The notes under the pieces: generated by a model
Told to the model about the DNA's origin: nothing
Database searches by the model: none
What the model saw: only the letters and a program-made list of their open reading frames with translations
In this document: positions 35,770 through 45,900 of the stretch, one piece after another
Layout of the letters: every line of letters begins with the position of its first letter
Numbering within the stretch: position 1 is the first letter of the stretch
Program-made: the position numbers and the translations under genes
Source: Hymenopus coronatus
Lineage: Eukaryota > Arthropoda > Insecta > Mantodea > Hymenopodidae
Assembly: GCA_030762935.1 (NCBI GenBank)
Contig: CM060890.1
Location: 61,816,765-61,880,764 of the forward strand
Direction of reading: 5' to 3'
DNA length: 64,000 nt

Positions 35770-35949
35770 TCACTTGATTGTCTCTTTACAAATACGCAAT
35801 ATGTATGAGCTATTAAATGGTTTAGATTTCGTGCGTTCCAACGCTATTCTGTGTAATCTGAGTGTGTTATTAGAAGCATAATATGTCGTCATAAGATGTG
35901 GAATGTAACAATCCTTAAGGTGCGATTTAAGTGTTTCTTTCACATCAAC
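35770..35949 (-). pseudogene. Possible LINE C-terminal coding remnant
   Basis: An open stretch of 60 codons reads VDVKETLKSHLKDCYIPHLM, then YASNNTLRLHRIALERTKSK and PFNSSYILRICKETIK before a stop. The pattern hydrophobic-ALERT-x-PFxxSYI resembles the conserved end of reverse-transcriptase proteins of some non-LTR elements, but it differs from the C-terminus of copies 1 and 2. It lies between the LINE UTR copy and a SINE tail. Family assignment is tentative. Confidence 0.35.
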
Positions 35950-35950
35950 T

Positions 35951-36202
35951 GTGATGAATATAAAACGTCCCTACACTATTTTGGAATCCGCGGGCCTTTC
36001 GGAGCAAGAAACAAATAATTCAAATAAGCAATCAGTACAGAAAATATGCAAATTCGTTCCAGGATAGAAAAACAAATGAAAGAAACATATTTAGGATTTG
36101 GACGGGTAGAGTCAGATTAAAAAATCAATGCCATAACCGGGGTTTGAAGCACGGATCTCCTGGTTTCTGTCCTGTTGCTCTGACCACTGAGCTGCCATGG
36201 CA
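35951..36202 (-). mobile_element. SINE with tRNA-like head, reversed (SINE-I)
   Basis: On the reverse strand the head at 36202-36128 reads tgccatggcagctcagtggt, cagagc, and later gtgcttcaaaccccggttat, then ggca. The D-arm GCTC...GAGC pairs perfectly, TGCCAT pairs with ATGGCA as an acceptor stem, and the B box is near consensus. The body (tctgactctacccgtcc, tgattgcttatttgaattat, aaggcccgcggattccaaaa) runs to the tail near 35951. A second copy lies head-to-head at 36377. Confidence 0.8.
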
Positions 36203-36376
36203 ACATACCGGCACTATACTAAATTCACCAACTGACACGTTTTTCCGATAAATCACAAGGAGATCTCATTATTATGTTGAGACTTCATACCACAGTGGCG
36301 AACAAACTGTGTTAAGTACTGAAGTCCTGGACTTTATAGTTGATCAATTAATGTGAATTAATTTCCTCTTTTACAC

Positions 36377-36568
36377 CAGCCATGTGTCGAAGTTGGAAAT
36401 CTGTGGCTCAAACCCCGGTTTTAAAAATGAAGCTTTAATCCGACTCTACCTCTCTAAATTTTCTTCATTTCCGGATTTGATGTTCTGATTGCTTATATGA
36501 ATTATTTATTTTTTGTTCCGAAAGGTCTGCGGATTCCAAAATAGTTTAGGGATGTTTGTATTCACCAG
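36377..36568 (+). mobile_element. SINE-I copy, forward, head decayed
   Basis: Keeps the B box part tggctcaaaccccggttt and the full body (taatccgactctacctctct, tgattgcttatatgaattat, ggtctgcggattccaaaata, ggtgaata-type end as complement). The D-arm side of the head has decayed. With the previous copy it forms inverted arms of about 165 bases around a spacer of about 175 bases. Confidence 0.8.
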
Positions 36569-36569
36569 G

Positions 36570-38189
36570 TCATTCAGAAAGGGAATGCTCTCATTTTTTG
36601 CAATACATAGAACCAGAACATATAAACAAAGCAGTAATCCAGCACTTTGGTGAAGTGAAATAGCCACAAACTAAACGATATGAGTGGCATTTGTGCGAAT
36701 CTTCCCATTTAGTTTCGCTGCTGTAGATCTACGATTTTCTCTTAGACAACTCGTCCCTTGAAGAAAACACATGAAATGAGCATTCTATATTCAAGGCAGT
36801 CCTCAATGTTCTTGACCATTCATTTCTATTGCAGAACCCATTCTTTATTTTTTTCTCCCCCTATTCCATGAAAGAAAACTTTTATTCTGTCTCTTTTTGG
36901 TAGAAGACGGAGGGCGAAGACCCATACACATTTTCCTGCACCGCTCGTGACAACAGAACTCGGGGTTTTGGGGGGATCGAAGTTTTCAAAGTGGGTATTA
37001 CGTACGCTCCACTTCCCTGCGTATACGACGCGACGGAACTATTGGCATGGTTGGCAGCCGAATTCTGTTCATTCCTCCGCCTGGAGAGTTTGTTGCTCAT
37101 TAGGAATTTATCCGGATACTTGATCTAGAACAACCATGTTCAAAGATAACTTTTGCGAGGATCGGATGTCAGAACTCGTTTCCCTCGACCCAGTCAAGGT
37201 GGGAAAATGTTGGCGAGTTACACATACTATCATATATACACACAGTGTTTAGCAGAAGCTTTGCTGTTTTAAGCAACCAAACAAAATGTCAATTTGCTAC
37301 GCAGGAGGTATATTTTCAGAGACTCCTCACGAACTGCAAGTAGAATTAATTGCTCTTCAAAATTGTACGAAGTTAAAAATGTTCGATAAAAAGAGATAGA
37401 AGCTATTTATGTCATTGACTAAGGATTTACTTTAAAATTGCGATTGTTTACATCGTATTTAATGGGAATATTTGACTAGGTACACATACATTTGCGAGAA
37501 AAGCTACTCTAAAGCGTGTTAAATACTAAAAACCAGCATCACTATAGACTAAGCGGTGGTCATTTGGTTAATCAAATAAGTTGTGTATATCATCCTTATA
37601 AGCAGATATTGATGGACTAGTCTATACCTAGTATTACATTAGTAGAATTATTATAATATTAGGAAAATTTGTTTTAAGACATTTATTGAAAATCTATATA
37701 CTCTATGAATAAACCCAATTGAAAATAGCACTATTTGTGTGCATCTTCATTGAATTAGAATTCGAACGCTAAATATTGTTTTCATTGTTTTTTATTTTAT
37801 AATTTATTGTTATATTTTTGGTTCTTTATATCACTGAAATTACATGTTATAAAAATCAATGCTGTGTAACTCAGAAATGGAGAGTGGCATGATTAACGTT
37901 CAAAGTCAGTGCGAAAACCACCACAGATATTACCTATTTAATTGGGTAGATGGGCAACTCAGAAACGCCAGAATTCCGTTACACGAAGTTCAAACGCACA
38001 GATTCAAAACAGCAACTTTTCAAGATTATTATTATACCTTTTATATATTCTGAATTAATTTTGTTGTTTCGCTACTTCCGTGTATGTTACAAATTTCAAC
38101 AGTGATAATAGGATCTATACAGTGTGTTTCTGTAGCTAGATGCCCCAAACTTTTGCCAATATTTGGTCGATTTATGTGAGTTTTGTGAT
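36570..38189. other. Spacer with one unrecognised open frame
   Basis: The reverse strand at 36882-37100 has a 72-codon frame starting MSNKLSRRRNEQNSAANHAN and ending GSSPSVFYQKETE in a GC-richer patch. It looks more protein-like than most short frames here but has no known domain. The remaining sequence is AT-rich and featureless. Confidence 0.3.
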
Positions 38190-38830
38190 GAATATTTGTG
38201 TACACATACCTTGAACTATGCGCCGTCACATCCAATGCTCAAAATGGTTCCCTCCCACATAAAAGCATGTTTGTACACGTCGCTCCAAACTCTGGGATAC
38301 TTTTATTAAAGTCTCCTCGGTAATGGCTTCAAAATCTTGAGTATACTATCTTTCAACTTGCAATTGTATTTGGTGCATTTCTATATATCTTTCCCTACAA
38401 ACATCTCCACAGGAAAAGGTCGGGTGGTGTTAGATCAGGAGATATTGGTGGCCAAAGATTTTTGAGATGACTCAATCTTCAAAAATACTTTCGATTTCCC
38501 CCATGCTTGCACGTGACGTGCGACTTGTTGCACCATCTTGTTGGAGATATCCATAAGTTAATTCATCATCTGTTAACTGATTGACAAAGTCAGTGAATAT
38601 TATAATGTATTCTTCAGTGTTTACCATATTCTTATGAAAAATAGGATACGGCTACGAGACACTTTGGCACCACATTCTGTACATGTAGAGGTTCTAAATG
38701 TAATACATTATACGCCCAAATACGCGTGTTCTGAGATTTTATTAGCCACACACACTTCATACGTGAAACAAGTAGAGTCCAAAATCCCAGGATTCTGATC
38801 AATAAAAGTTTGAAAAACCATACACAGAAC
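38190..38830 (-). pseudogene. Broken DDE transposase of the Tc1/mariner/IS630 group
   Basis: Reverse-strand reading gives PYPIFHKNMVNTEEYIIIFT, DFVNQLTDDELTYGYLQQDG and ATSRTSRASMGEIESIFED, then after a stop or frameshift WPPISPDLTPPDLFLWRCL, NAPNTIASLKDSILKILKPL and WEGTILSIGCDGA with a stop near 38217. QQDGA holds the second catalytic Asp and SPDLTPPD the third, as in transposases of this group. Upstream towards 38830 the frame is poor but keeps an SYRI-like trace. Several stops make it dead. Inverted ends could not be fixed; sequence related to the element may extend to about 38945. Confidence 0.75.
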
Positions 38831-38949
38831 TGCGCACGTCAAGGTCTGTGGAACAGTCCTAGCCTATTGGGAGGGGTGGGGCACTACATTACATTGTTGA
38901 AGGCATGTCCACACGGATTTTCATCACAAAAGTGAATGGTTGGAATATG

Positions 38950-40571
38950 GGCGGGGGTTCGGAGTCTCTAGCGAGAGAATCACACTGTATAAGCTGAATA
39001 CAAATTTGAACTTTGTATTATAGTCCCACTGTGGTAATCTATTCTGATCCTTTTATTTCAGCCACTGGACTATAATCATAAAATAGTCCTTACATCGTTT
39101 AATTAATTAGCGGAATGCATGGATCTAAGATATACCGATGTTTAATAAAATATTTATATTTCCCACGAAACATTCCTTTCGCAAGGGAAAAATTACATGC
39201 GCTTACAAAACTGAGCGTCATAAAAACAAATGCTCATTTTTAAAATCAAACAGGAGATCAGTAGAGTGCTTTCTAACTGTACAAGCGGTAGGGGATTTGA
39301 TTCCCGGCTTGGTTCAAATTTTTTTTAAACAAGAAGGTTTCGCATATTATGGAAGGGAAAGACCAAGATCTTTTATGTGTCTTTGGTTACTTAAGTATCA
39401 GTAACAAAATCGCCTTTGTATAACAGGATAATTTGAAAAAAAATAATTTATATTGATAAACTATTATATTATCTGCTATCTACGAAGCAGATCTCTGTTA
39501 TAAGCAAGTCAGTGTTTAATATTTAAGGATTGTAGAAATCTGATAATCCCGAGACACAAAAACTACTAAAATTAAATAAAAATAACCAGTTAGCCATACT
39601 CAATATTTCTGATTACTATTTTTGTCTTTCTATCATTTATCTCTTAGTTGTAGAACAAATGCCCCTTTCACACATTCAACTTTAGTATGGGAGTAATAAA
39701 ATAAGAGATGAAAATGCCAACTTCACCATATCGAGCTAAACATCCTTTGAGATATATATATATACATATATAAACATATACATATATATATCATTAAGAA
39801 TGATATTAAACCTAAGAATTATATTTCTATTTCTCAGCTGTTCCTTATCTATAGGATTAATCTTATTTTTACAAGTAATTTATATATGTCAAATTAGAGG
39901 ATATATATCTCTAAGATTCTGATTCTTCTATGTACTACACAGTCTTAACCACAAAGAAAACCTTAATCACAGTCTAATACAAAAGTCAATTCAAACTTTA
40001 GACTGTACAGCATGGGAATGTGGCCCGATTTTGCACACCAGTTATCTTCTATATTCCACATTTCTCAACGAAATGTCAAAGCCTCTTTACAAGTATGCTC
40101 GTTTATTGCTGCAACATTTTCGTATTTTACTAGATAGATAATTTTAAGGTATTTTAGTAATTTAAATTAAAAACGATCTGCTTATAATTTTCATCATTTA
40201 AAAATGTTTTCTTTTAGTGCTGAAGGAATTATTAAAATAGGTTGAGGTTTTGAATTGATCTTCATATACATATACATGCATATACATTTTCTCTATCCAT
40301 ATTATGCATATTATTTATAAAGATATATTATTTGTGATACATTTATATGTCGCATTTAATACTTCAAGTAATCTTGGCGGATTTTTCCTTGGACAATTTG
40401 CTGCCTTAATGATATGCATTTATGTACTATTATATTAACCACTGGCTTTATTACTTTGGATTGCACTATAAACATTAAAATATTTCAAGAATTCATATTC
40501 TTTAATACACTACAGAGAATAAGTAAGAATTTCGCCATTGTAAAGTCAGCAAACTCAACAGATGAAACCGT
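38950..40571. other. AT-rich spacer with TA tract
   Basis: An atatatatacatatataaac-type tract lies at 39752-39791. At about 39238-39305 the piece agtagagtgctttctaactg and ggggatttgattcccggct resembles parts of a tRNA-derived SINE head. No gene recognised. Confidence 0.35.
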
Positions 40572-40918
40572 CTTGGTCCAATACTTCCGTTATTGACCGC
40601 GTCTTAAGGTTGCCGCGCTCGCTAAAGTGCCTCGCTTTGGTGCTTCGTGGCGCACGGGATAGTGGGTTCAAGTCCCGCCTTGGGCATGCGTTTGTAAATG
40701 TGTATATGTTTGTATATGTAAAAGGAAAACATTAAACATTAATAGGTCAACTAAGGATAGTTGATAGTCCTGATAAGCCTCCGGAACTGTATTTAAAAAA
40801 AACAACAACTACATTTTGCCAACGTATCACTCATCTTATGACGAAACTTCCTTGGTGCTGTCTACGTTGACAAATTTTAGCTTAAGACGCGGTCTAAACC
40901 GAAAGTATTGGATCAAAA
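40572..40918. mobile_element. Short element with inverted ends, carrying a SINE
   Basis: The left end ttggtccaatacttccgtta, ttgaccgcgtcttaag is matched by the complement of the right end (ttgatccaatactttcggtt, tagaccgcgtcttaag). About 32 of 36 bases pair. The length of about 350 bases and lack of coding suggest a MITE-like non-autonomous DNA transposon. Most of its interior is a tRNA-derived sequence. Confidence 0.75.
40604..40740 (+). mobile_element. tRNA-derived SINE inside the inverted-end element
   Basis: The head reads ttaaggttgccgcgctcgct, and at 40661-40685 gatagtgggttcaagtcccg, a strong B box. A tail-like part with tgtatatgtttgtatatgta and aaaggaaaacattaaaca follows. It lies directly inside the left inverted end, so it either inserted there or was captured. 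Not a functional tRNA, since no acceptor stem forms. Confidence 0.6.
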
Positions 40919-41151
40919 TAATTTTAATACTGGCCGTGAAAGTTTAAGAAAACGTATACGCAGATACAGCTTCTGCGACATTTTAAAGTACTACATTAAC
41001 GGGAGCAATCGAGGCCATTATTTATGACTACATAGAAAGGTAAGCCCACTGAAGGAGCGCCCAATACATAATATTGAAATAATTTTTTATACTCTGTTCA
41101 GCCGTATCTTTCCCATTTAATTGCAACAAATGTAGATGTTTTGTTTCTCCT

Positions 41152-41912
41152 GAATAAAAAAAAAACCATTTATAGAAACGTATTTGTGCGCGCGCGCGAA
41201 TTTGTGTGTGTATGTGGGAGGGGGGCAGATTGCTCAATAATAATATTCGTTAAATACCGAACTTGTAATTTAAGTTTAATGTCCTCTAGAGATGCGACAC
41301 GAAGATTTGTCAAAAATGTGGGACATTTTTCGAAAATGTGTAATTTTATCAGAAATAACTAACGATTTTGAATTAAATGTATTATGTTTAAGATATTTTC
41401 GTGGAAAAACAAAATGTGTATCTTGAATTTTCTGGGAATATCGTCTGGAGACCTCTTCATTCTTAATTTTGTATAACTTTTGCTAAACTCGTAAACTGTA
41501 AAAGACAAGACAAAAATTCCACTGCACAAAAATGTAGATCTTACTAAAACCCACAATTCTTGTCATACTATTTTTTGTAGAGTTAATTGTTTTCGACAAA
41601 TTATAGTTATTGGTTTCCGTTTTAAGTTACTTAAACTTATCTTAAACAGGAAATCAATTTTTTTTTACTCTCTTGTTTAATCCTAACATGTAAAGAGAAC
41701 ATTTTCAGTTTTTCAGTTAGCTAGCGGTTTTTTTTAAAGATTTTACTTTAAACTGTACTGTGTACCCCTTATTTCCCTTCTACTTACACATAAGCAAGTA
41801 ATATTTACTTCATTATCACCATGTAGATAAAAGAATAGCCTTTTGTAAGAAAAGCTGTTTAGTGAAACAGCTAGAGAAAGTTATGTGAATGGAACAAATC
41901 AGTTTTTTTCAA
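41152..41912 (+). repeat. Rep-A copy, 5'-truncated
   Basis: Begins inside the early part (aaaaccatttatagaaacgt), with a gcgcgcgcga tract and a G-run after tgtgtgtatg. Ends agagaaagttatgtgaatgg. Its 3' cassette carries a stem-loop, agctgtttagtgaaacagct, which defines the second Rep-A subfamily. Confidence 0.88.
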
Positions 41913-42282
41913 TATTTTGGTAAAGGATGAAAGATTGTTAAAATCAAACTGTCAAGCGCGGGATAACTTATTATTTACGTTCGAAATAAGAGGCCTGCGG
42001 TTAGATTGTCGGCCTGGAGTGACGATTTTAAATCAGCCCTTAACACTCTGGCCTTCACCTCTAACTAGATCACGTGGAGAATGTCCAAACGCTTAGCATT
42101 GTTCAATGCCAATGACCACAGCTGTATATCGTCCCAATTTGCCGCCACTAATTTTCACCGTACCAGTGCACTGCTCCTTGTGGGCGCTGCCACCTTGGAA
42201 GTGGGTCCATTCATAGCTTGTTGGTTTGGAGTACCTCAAAGGTCAATAACCATATGGGCATCGCTGAAAAGCAACTGTCAAT

Positions 42283-43145
42283 TTTTACTTTCTCTACACG
42301 TACTATGTACATAGTATATAGAGAAGGTATTGTATTGCACCCAAAATTCGATACCGAGAAATACATGTTTTGGGACCTTCTGAATATAAAAGAAGCATTT
42401 TTAAAGAAATGTCAACGTGTGTCTGTCTGTATGTATGTGTGTGCATCTGTGGGCAGCATAGGTCAAAAGCGAAAGTCCGTTGATTACCAAACTTGGTATT
42501 TAACTTCAGTTTCTTCCAAAATTGCGACAGGAAGATTTTCAAGAAAATCCCCCCACCCCAAACTACCCTTTGCATGGAAAAAAATTAATAAATAATTTTC
42601 TCAAAGATAGCTCTAACGATTTTGAGTAAGTCCCACATATTTAAAATTTTACATGACAAATGAAATGTACACCTTGAATTTTTGGGGGTAACCTCTGAAG
42701 ATCTCTTTATTCTGGATGTATTTTATCGAGTTTTACATAACTGGTAAACCATGAGAGACTTACTACACGAAACATTTATATCTCGATAAGACACACAATT
42801 TATGTCATACATATTTTTTTCGTCGAGTTGGCCATTTTTGAGATAATCCTTGTTAAGGACTTCAGTTTTTTCATACTGGAACTTGTCAACTCCTGGCCAC
42901 GCAAAAAAAAAAAAAAAAACAAAAAAAAAACAACTATTTCTAATCCCAAAGCAACCACATTTTAAAACACTTGACTATTGGTTTGGCCTAGTGTATTCCC
43001 TTATTTCCCTTCTACTTATAAGAAACTAAGTAATAAGTTCGTTTCTGCCAATGTTTTAGCATGACATAGAGGAATAAGCTTATTAAAAGTAATATGTTTC
43101 AGAGATGTAGAGACAGTCATGTGAATGAAACAGACATTTTTTTAC
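42283..43145 (+). repeat. Rep-A copy, full length
   Basis: Begins tttttactttctctacacgt with a near-perfect 5' hairpin (ACTATGTACATAGT core at 42301-42314) and ends agagacagtcatgtgaatga and a T-run. A long A-rich tract sits at 42906-42930. The 125-codon frame across it is accidental. Confidence 0.93.
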
Positions 43146-43550
43146 TAATTTTAAAAAACAAAAACAATAAAAGAAAAGAAAAACGCAATTTATGCTATGA
43201 ACTATATTACAGTCGATATAGCAAGGATATTGCTCCAGTTGGCAAATGTAAATAAACAAATTGATCTATTCAACCACAATGCAGAAATATCTAGAGTATA
43301 TTTTGGCAGTTTGTAGTAGCGCTGGTTGCATCAGATGGCGCATTGGAAGATACTGAGTCCTGCTGGAGGGCCATACTACGTACATACTGTTTGATGGACT
43401 GTCACTTGTTTCCGCTGGCAACATATTGTGTTGAATTTGTCACTGGTTGCAAATATAGCACGTTAACAATAAAACGAATGATTTAAGGGGAGACTAAAAT
43501 GGATGGAATTTGGGATGGCTGGGAATTCCCAATTTAATTTGATACCTATA

Positions 43551-43943
43551 TTTTTATTTTCTATACAAGTACTACATATGTATATAGTGAATAGAAATTT
43601 GATACCAAGATTTCACCGAGAATATATGTTTTGAGGTTCCCTGAATCCGAAAAAAGCATTTATAGGAAACGGTCCGTGTGTGTGTGGAGAACACAGCTTA
43701 AAAACTAAAAGATTGTTAAATACCAAAGATGATATTTAAGTTTGGTATTTTCCAAGGACGAGAGACAGATTTGTAAAAAATCCCCACCCCAAAATACGCT
43801 TTACATGGAAAATGTTTTGAAACTGTATTTCTCAAAAACGGCTGTAACGATTATGATTAATTTATCGTATACTTTAGTCACAAATAAAATGTATATTTTG
43901 AATTTTCTGGGAATACCCTCTAAAGAGCTCTTTATTCTGGTTG
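43551..43943 (+). repeat. Rep-A copy, left part (split by a LINE)
   Basis: Starts tttttattttctatacaagt and runs to the block aatttt-ctgggaatacc and ttattctggttg at 43932-43943, where the LINE interrupts it. The right part resumes at 44722. Confidence 0.87.
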
Positions 43944-44721
43944 GTTGGATTGGGGTATGGAGCAATACATCAAAACAGGTACCAAACTCATTAGAGAGGG
44001 GCTTGCGTGGATTAGGCTAGGAGCTTGGAGGAGCACAAAAATTGCTGACGAGAATATGTCCCATTTGCGAGAAGGAATAGTCGGGACCCACATCTTCGCA
44101 GGATGTAGGGGTATGGAGGAATATATTGATCGCGATTCCTTACCACCGCGAATGTACAGCTAGAAGCATGTTGGACGCTACTGGCAGGCACGGAAGACGT
44201 GGACGGGCTAGGTAAATTTAAACTTAAGGCAAGACAACTGAGCTCTGAGAAGGCTGCCAATAGAGAAGAGGCGGAGATAAGAACTAAACAAAAGTGATTA
44301 CAATGTCTTACATACATATATTTTGTCATACTTAGGTCATTGTTGTGTTTTGGTTTTATATATTGTGTATATATGTCTTTTATAAGAGGGCATTTATCAT
44401 TAATCTATTATAAGAAGGTACATTTATGTTTCCGAATAAGGTGTACTCTGTGCTGTGATTTTAAATTGCTGTATTTGAATATCTTTGTCTTTTTATTTTC
44501 ATGGTTCCTCTTAATTCTTTGTTGTTGGTTTAATACTGCTTTTTATTGTGTGTTACCATTTTCTTTTTATTTTCGTGTTTAATCCTTTAATTCTTTGTTG
44601 TTGTTTTAATATTGCTTTTTAGTGTGTATTACAAAAGCACATACGGTCTATAGACCCGTGAGATTGTTGAAGTCAATGTATAATATTGTCATATCAATAA
44701 ATACACTTATTCATGCATTCA
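43944..44721 (+). mobile_element. 5'-truncated non-LTR retrotransposon, copy 2
   Basis: The LINE starts abruptly in coding sequence and ends after aataaatacacttattcatg and cattca. The 12-base ttattctggttg occurs at 43932-43943 and again at 44722-44733, a clean target-site duplication, and the Rep-A sequence continues on both sides. The 3' UTR (44298-44721) contains two tandem units (attctttgttgttggtttaa and attctttgttgttgttttaa) and a stem-loop around ggtctatagacc before the tail. Confidence 0.93.
43946..44297 (+). pseudogene. LINE ORF2 C-terminal remnant, copy 2
   Basis: Reads WGMEQYIKTGTKLIREGLAW, IRLGAWRSTKIADENMSHLR, then GTHIFAGCRGMEEYIDRDSL, and after a frameshift NVQLEACWTLLAGTEDVDGL, GKFKLKARQLSSEKAANREE and AEIRTKQK with a stop at 44295-44297. 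It aligns with the reverse-strand copy at 21480-21980. Here the end of the protein is intact while the zinc-knuckle region has lost a Cys. It lacks the reverse transcriptase, as expected for a truncated insertion, so it cannot move by itself. Confidence 0.8.
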
Positions 44722-44830
44722 TTATTCTGGTTGAGTTTTGCAGAATTTTGCATAACGGTTGAACCGTAAGAGATAAACAAAAACGTGTTGCACAAAAAAT
44801 TTAAATATTCTAAAAACATGAGAGGGTTTA
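44722..44830 (+). repeat. Rep-A copy, right part after the LINE
   Basis: Continues the copy of 43551 from the second target duplicate: tggttgagttttgcagaatt, gaaccgtaagagataaacaa, and fades near 44830, so this copy also lacks its 3' third. Confidence 0.85.
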
Positions 44831-45046
44831 TTTCGCTCAATTTGAATTTTGACTAAAATTAGGCTATGAAGGAAAGGTAAATTATATAATAATAAACTCA
44901 ACTTGTTCTATGATTGTTATAGAGTGTATTTCGATAATAGTTAAATAACCTTTTCACAGAAACAATCCACAGAAAAACATTGAATTCAAACATGCATAAA
45001 GAAGAAAATCATAAATCAGCGGGGCTTTTCCACTACTGCAGGGGCT

Positions 45047-45900
45047 ATCTCGTGCAAAGCTTCTTCTGATAAAAATCACAGACATTTGTGACATGCGAAC
45101 ATTTTTTCCCTTCCAGCATCAGCATACACTTCATGGTACCATGTTTCACAGTTAGGAGCTTCAATTCAGTTGGCTTATAACATGGACTATATGATAAGTA
45201 TGTTAGGTTGCAATACCCACAAGAAATATTTTCTTCCTCATTTTCCACAGCAACATCGCAAATGTCCTCTTCCTCACAATGGGTTCACTAATTTTTATCC
45301 TTTTGCAAGTGTGTTACTCCTATCTCCATGTCCAACCTGAGTCGCACTCCGTGGTGTAATGGTTACCATGCTAACTTTGGGCGAAAAAATCCTTAGCATG
45401 GCTTCCTTCGGAAGGGAAATAAAGCCGTGGGTCCCGTGTCGTAGATTTACGGCACGTAAAAAACCTCAAGCCTGATAGAGAGGCCTCTGAGCAAAATTAA
45501 GCGGTCTTTCACGCCCAGTATAGAATCGGACGCTGAGAACCACAGCAGTTAAAGAGCGTCCATAAATAAAACGCCATTTCCATGGCCAACCTGCATTTAG
45601 CCAAAACGTGTTAATTTTGATCCTAGCTGAGACATCTTTCGGATTTTCAAAACTCCTATCATGTACAGCTAATCCACAACTAGCTATATATTTAAACCTT
45701 TCTCTCAGATTGTTCTCCTCAAGTTGCTGGAAATATAGCTTTGTCTTCTAATATATGTCTATTTTATTTCACTTATACGAGATTTAAGTGTGGAAAAACG
45801 CCTACTGCTCCTCTTGGCTGAGGTGCCCTTGAAAATCACTGGAGACAACGGGATAATGTTTTCGGGCTTCCATTTTTTTAGCCTGGACATTTTCATTTAT
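45047..45900 (-). pseudogene. Unrecognised broken coding remnant, split by a SINE
   Basis: Reverse-strand frames give, from the 5' side, MKMSRLKKWKPENIIPLSPV then IFKGTSAKRSSRRFSTLKSR; after a gap QQLEENNLRERFKYIASCGL, AVHDRSFENPKDVSARIKIN, TFWLNAGW; then on the far side of the SINE MENEEENISCGYCNLTYLSY, a CYKPTEL stretch and MLMLEGKKCSHVTNVCDFYQ with a stop near 45045. The pieces are too open to be random and carry CxxC and CxxH-like groupings, so this is probably a decayed protein gene, perhaps from a transposon. I do not recognise the family. Frames differ between the pieces, and a SINE sits inside. Confidence 0.4.
45340..45579 (+). mobile_element. SINE-T copy 2 with target duplication, B box deleted
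   Basis: Same head start (gcactccgtggtgtaatggt) and body as 15195, but about 50 bases holding the B box are missing between gctaacttt and gggcgaaaaaat. The 14-base flanks ccatgtccaacctg (45326-45339) and ccatggccaacctg (45580-45593) form a target duplication with one mismatch. The deletion probably came after insertion, since a Pol III promoter needs the B box. Confidence 0.9.

Noticed and set aside
41700..41912. Helitron end (stem-loop followed by CTAG)
   Set aside because: agctgtttagtgaaacagct is followed by AG, giving CTAG after the stem, but Rep-A copies continue for about 35 bases past it with conserved sequence and the left end does not start with TC.
42218..42595. A 125-codon open frame
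   Set aside because: Covers the start of a Rep-A copy including its non-coding hairpin. Not conserved in other copies.
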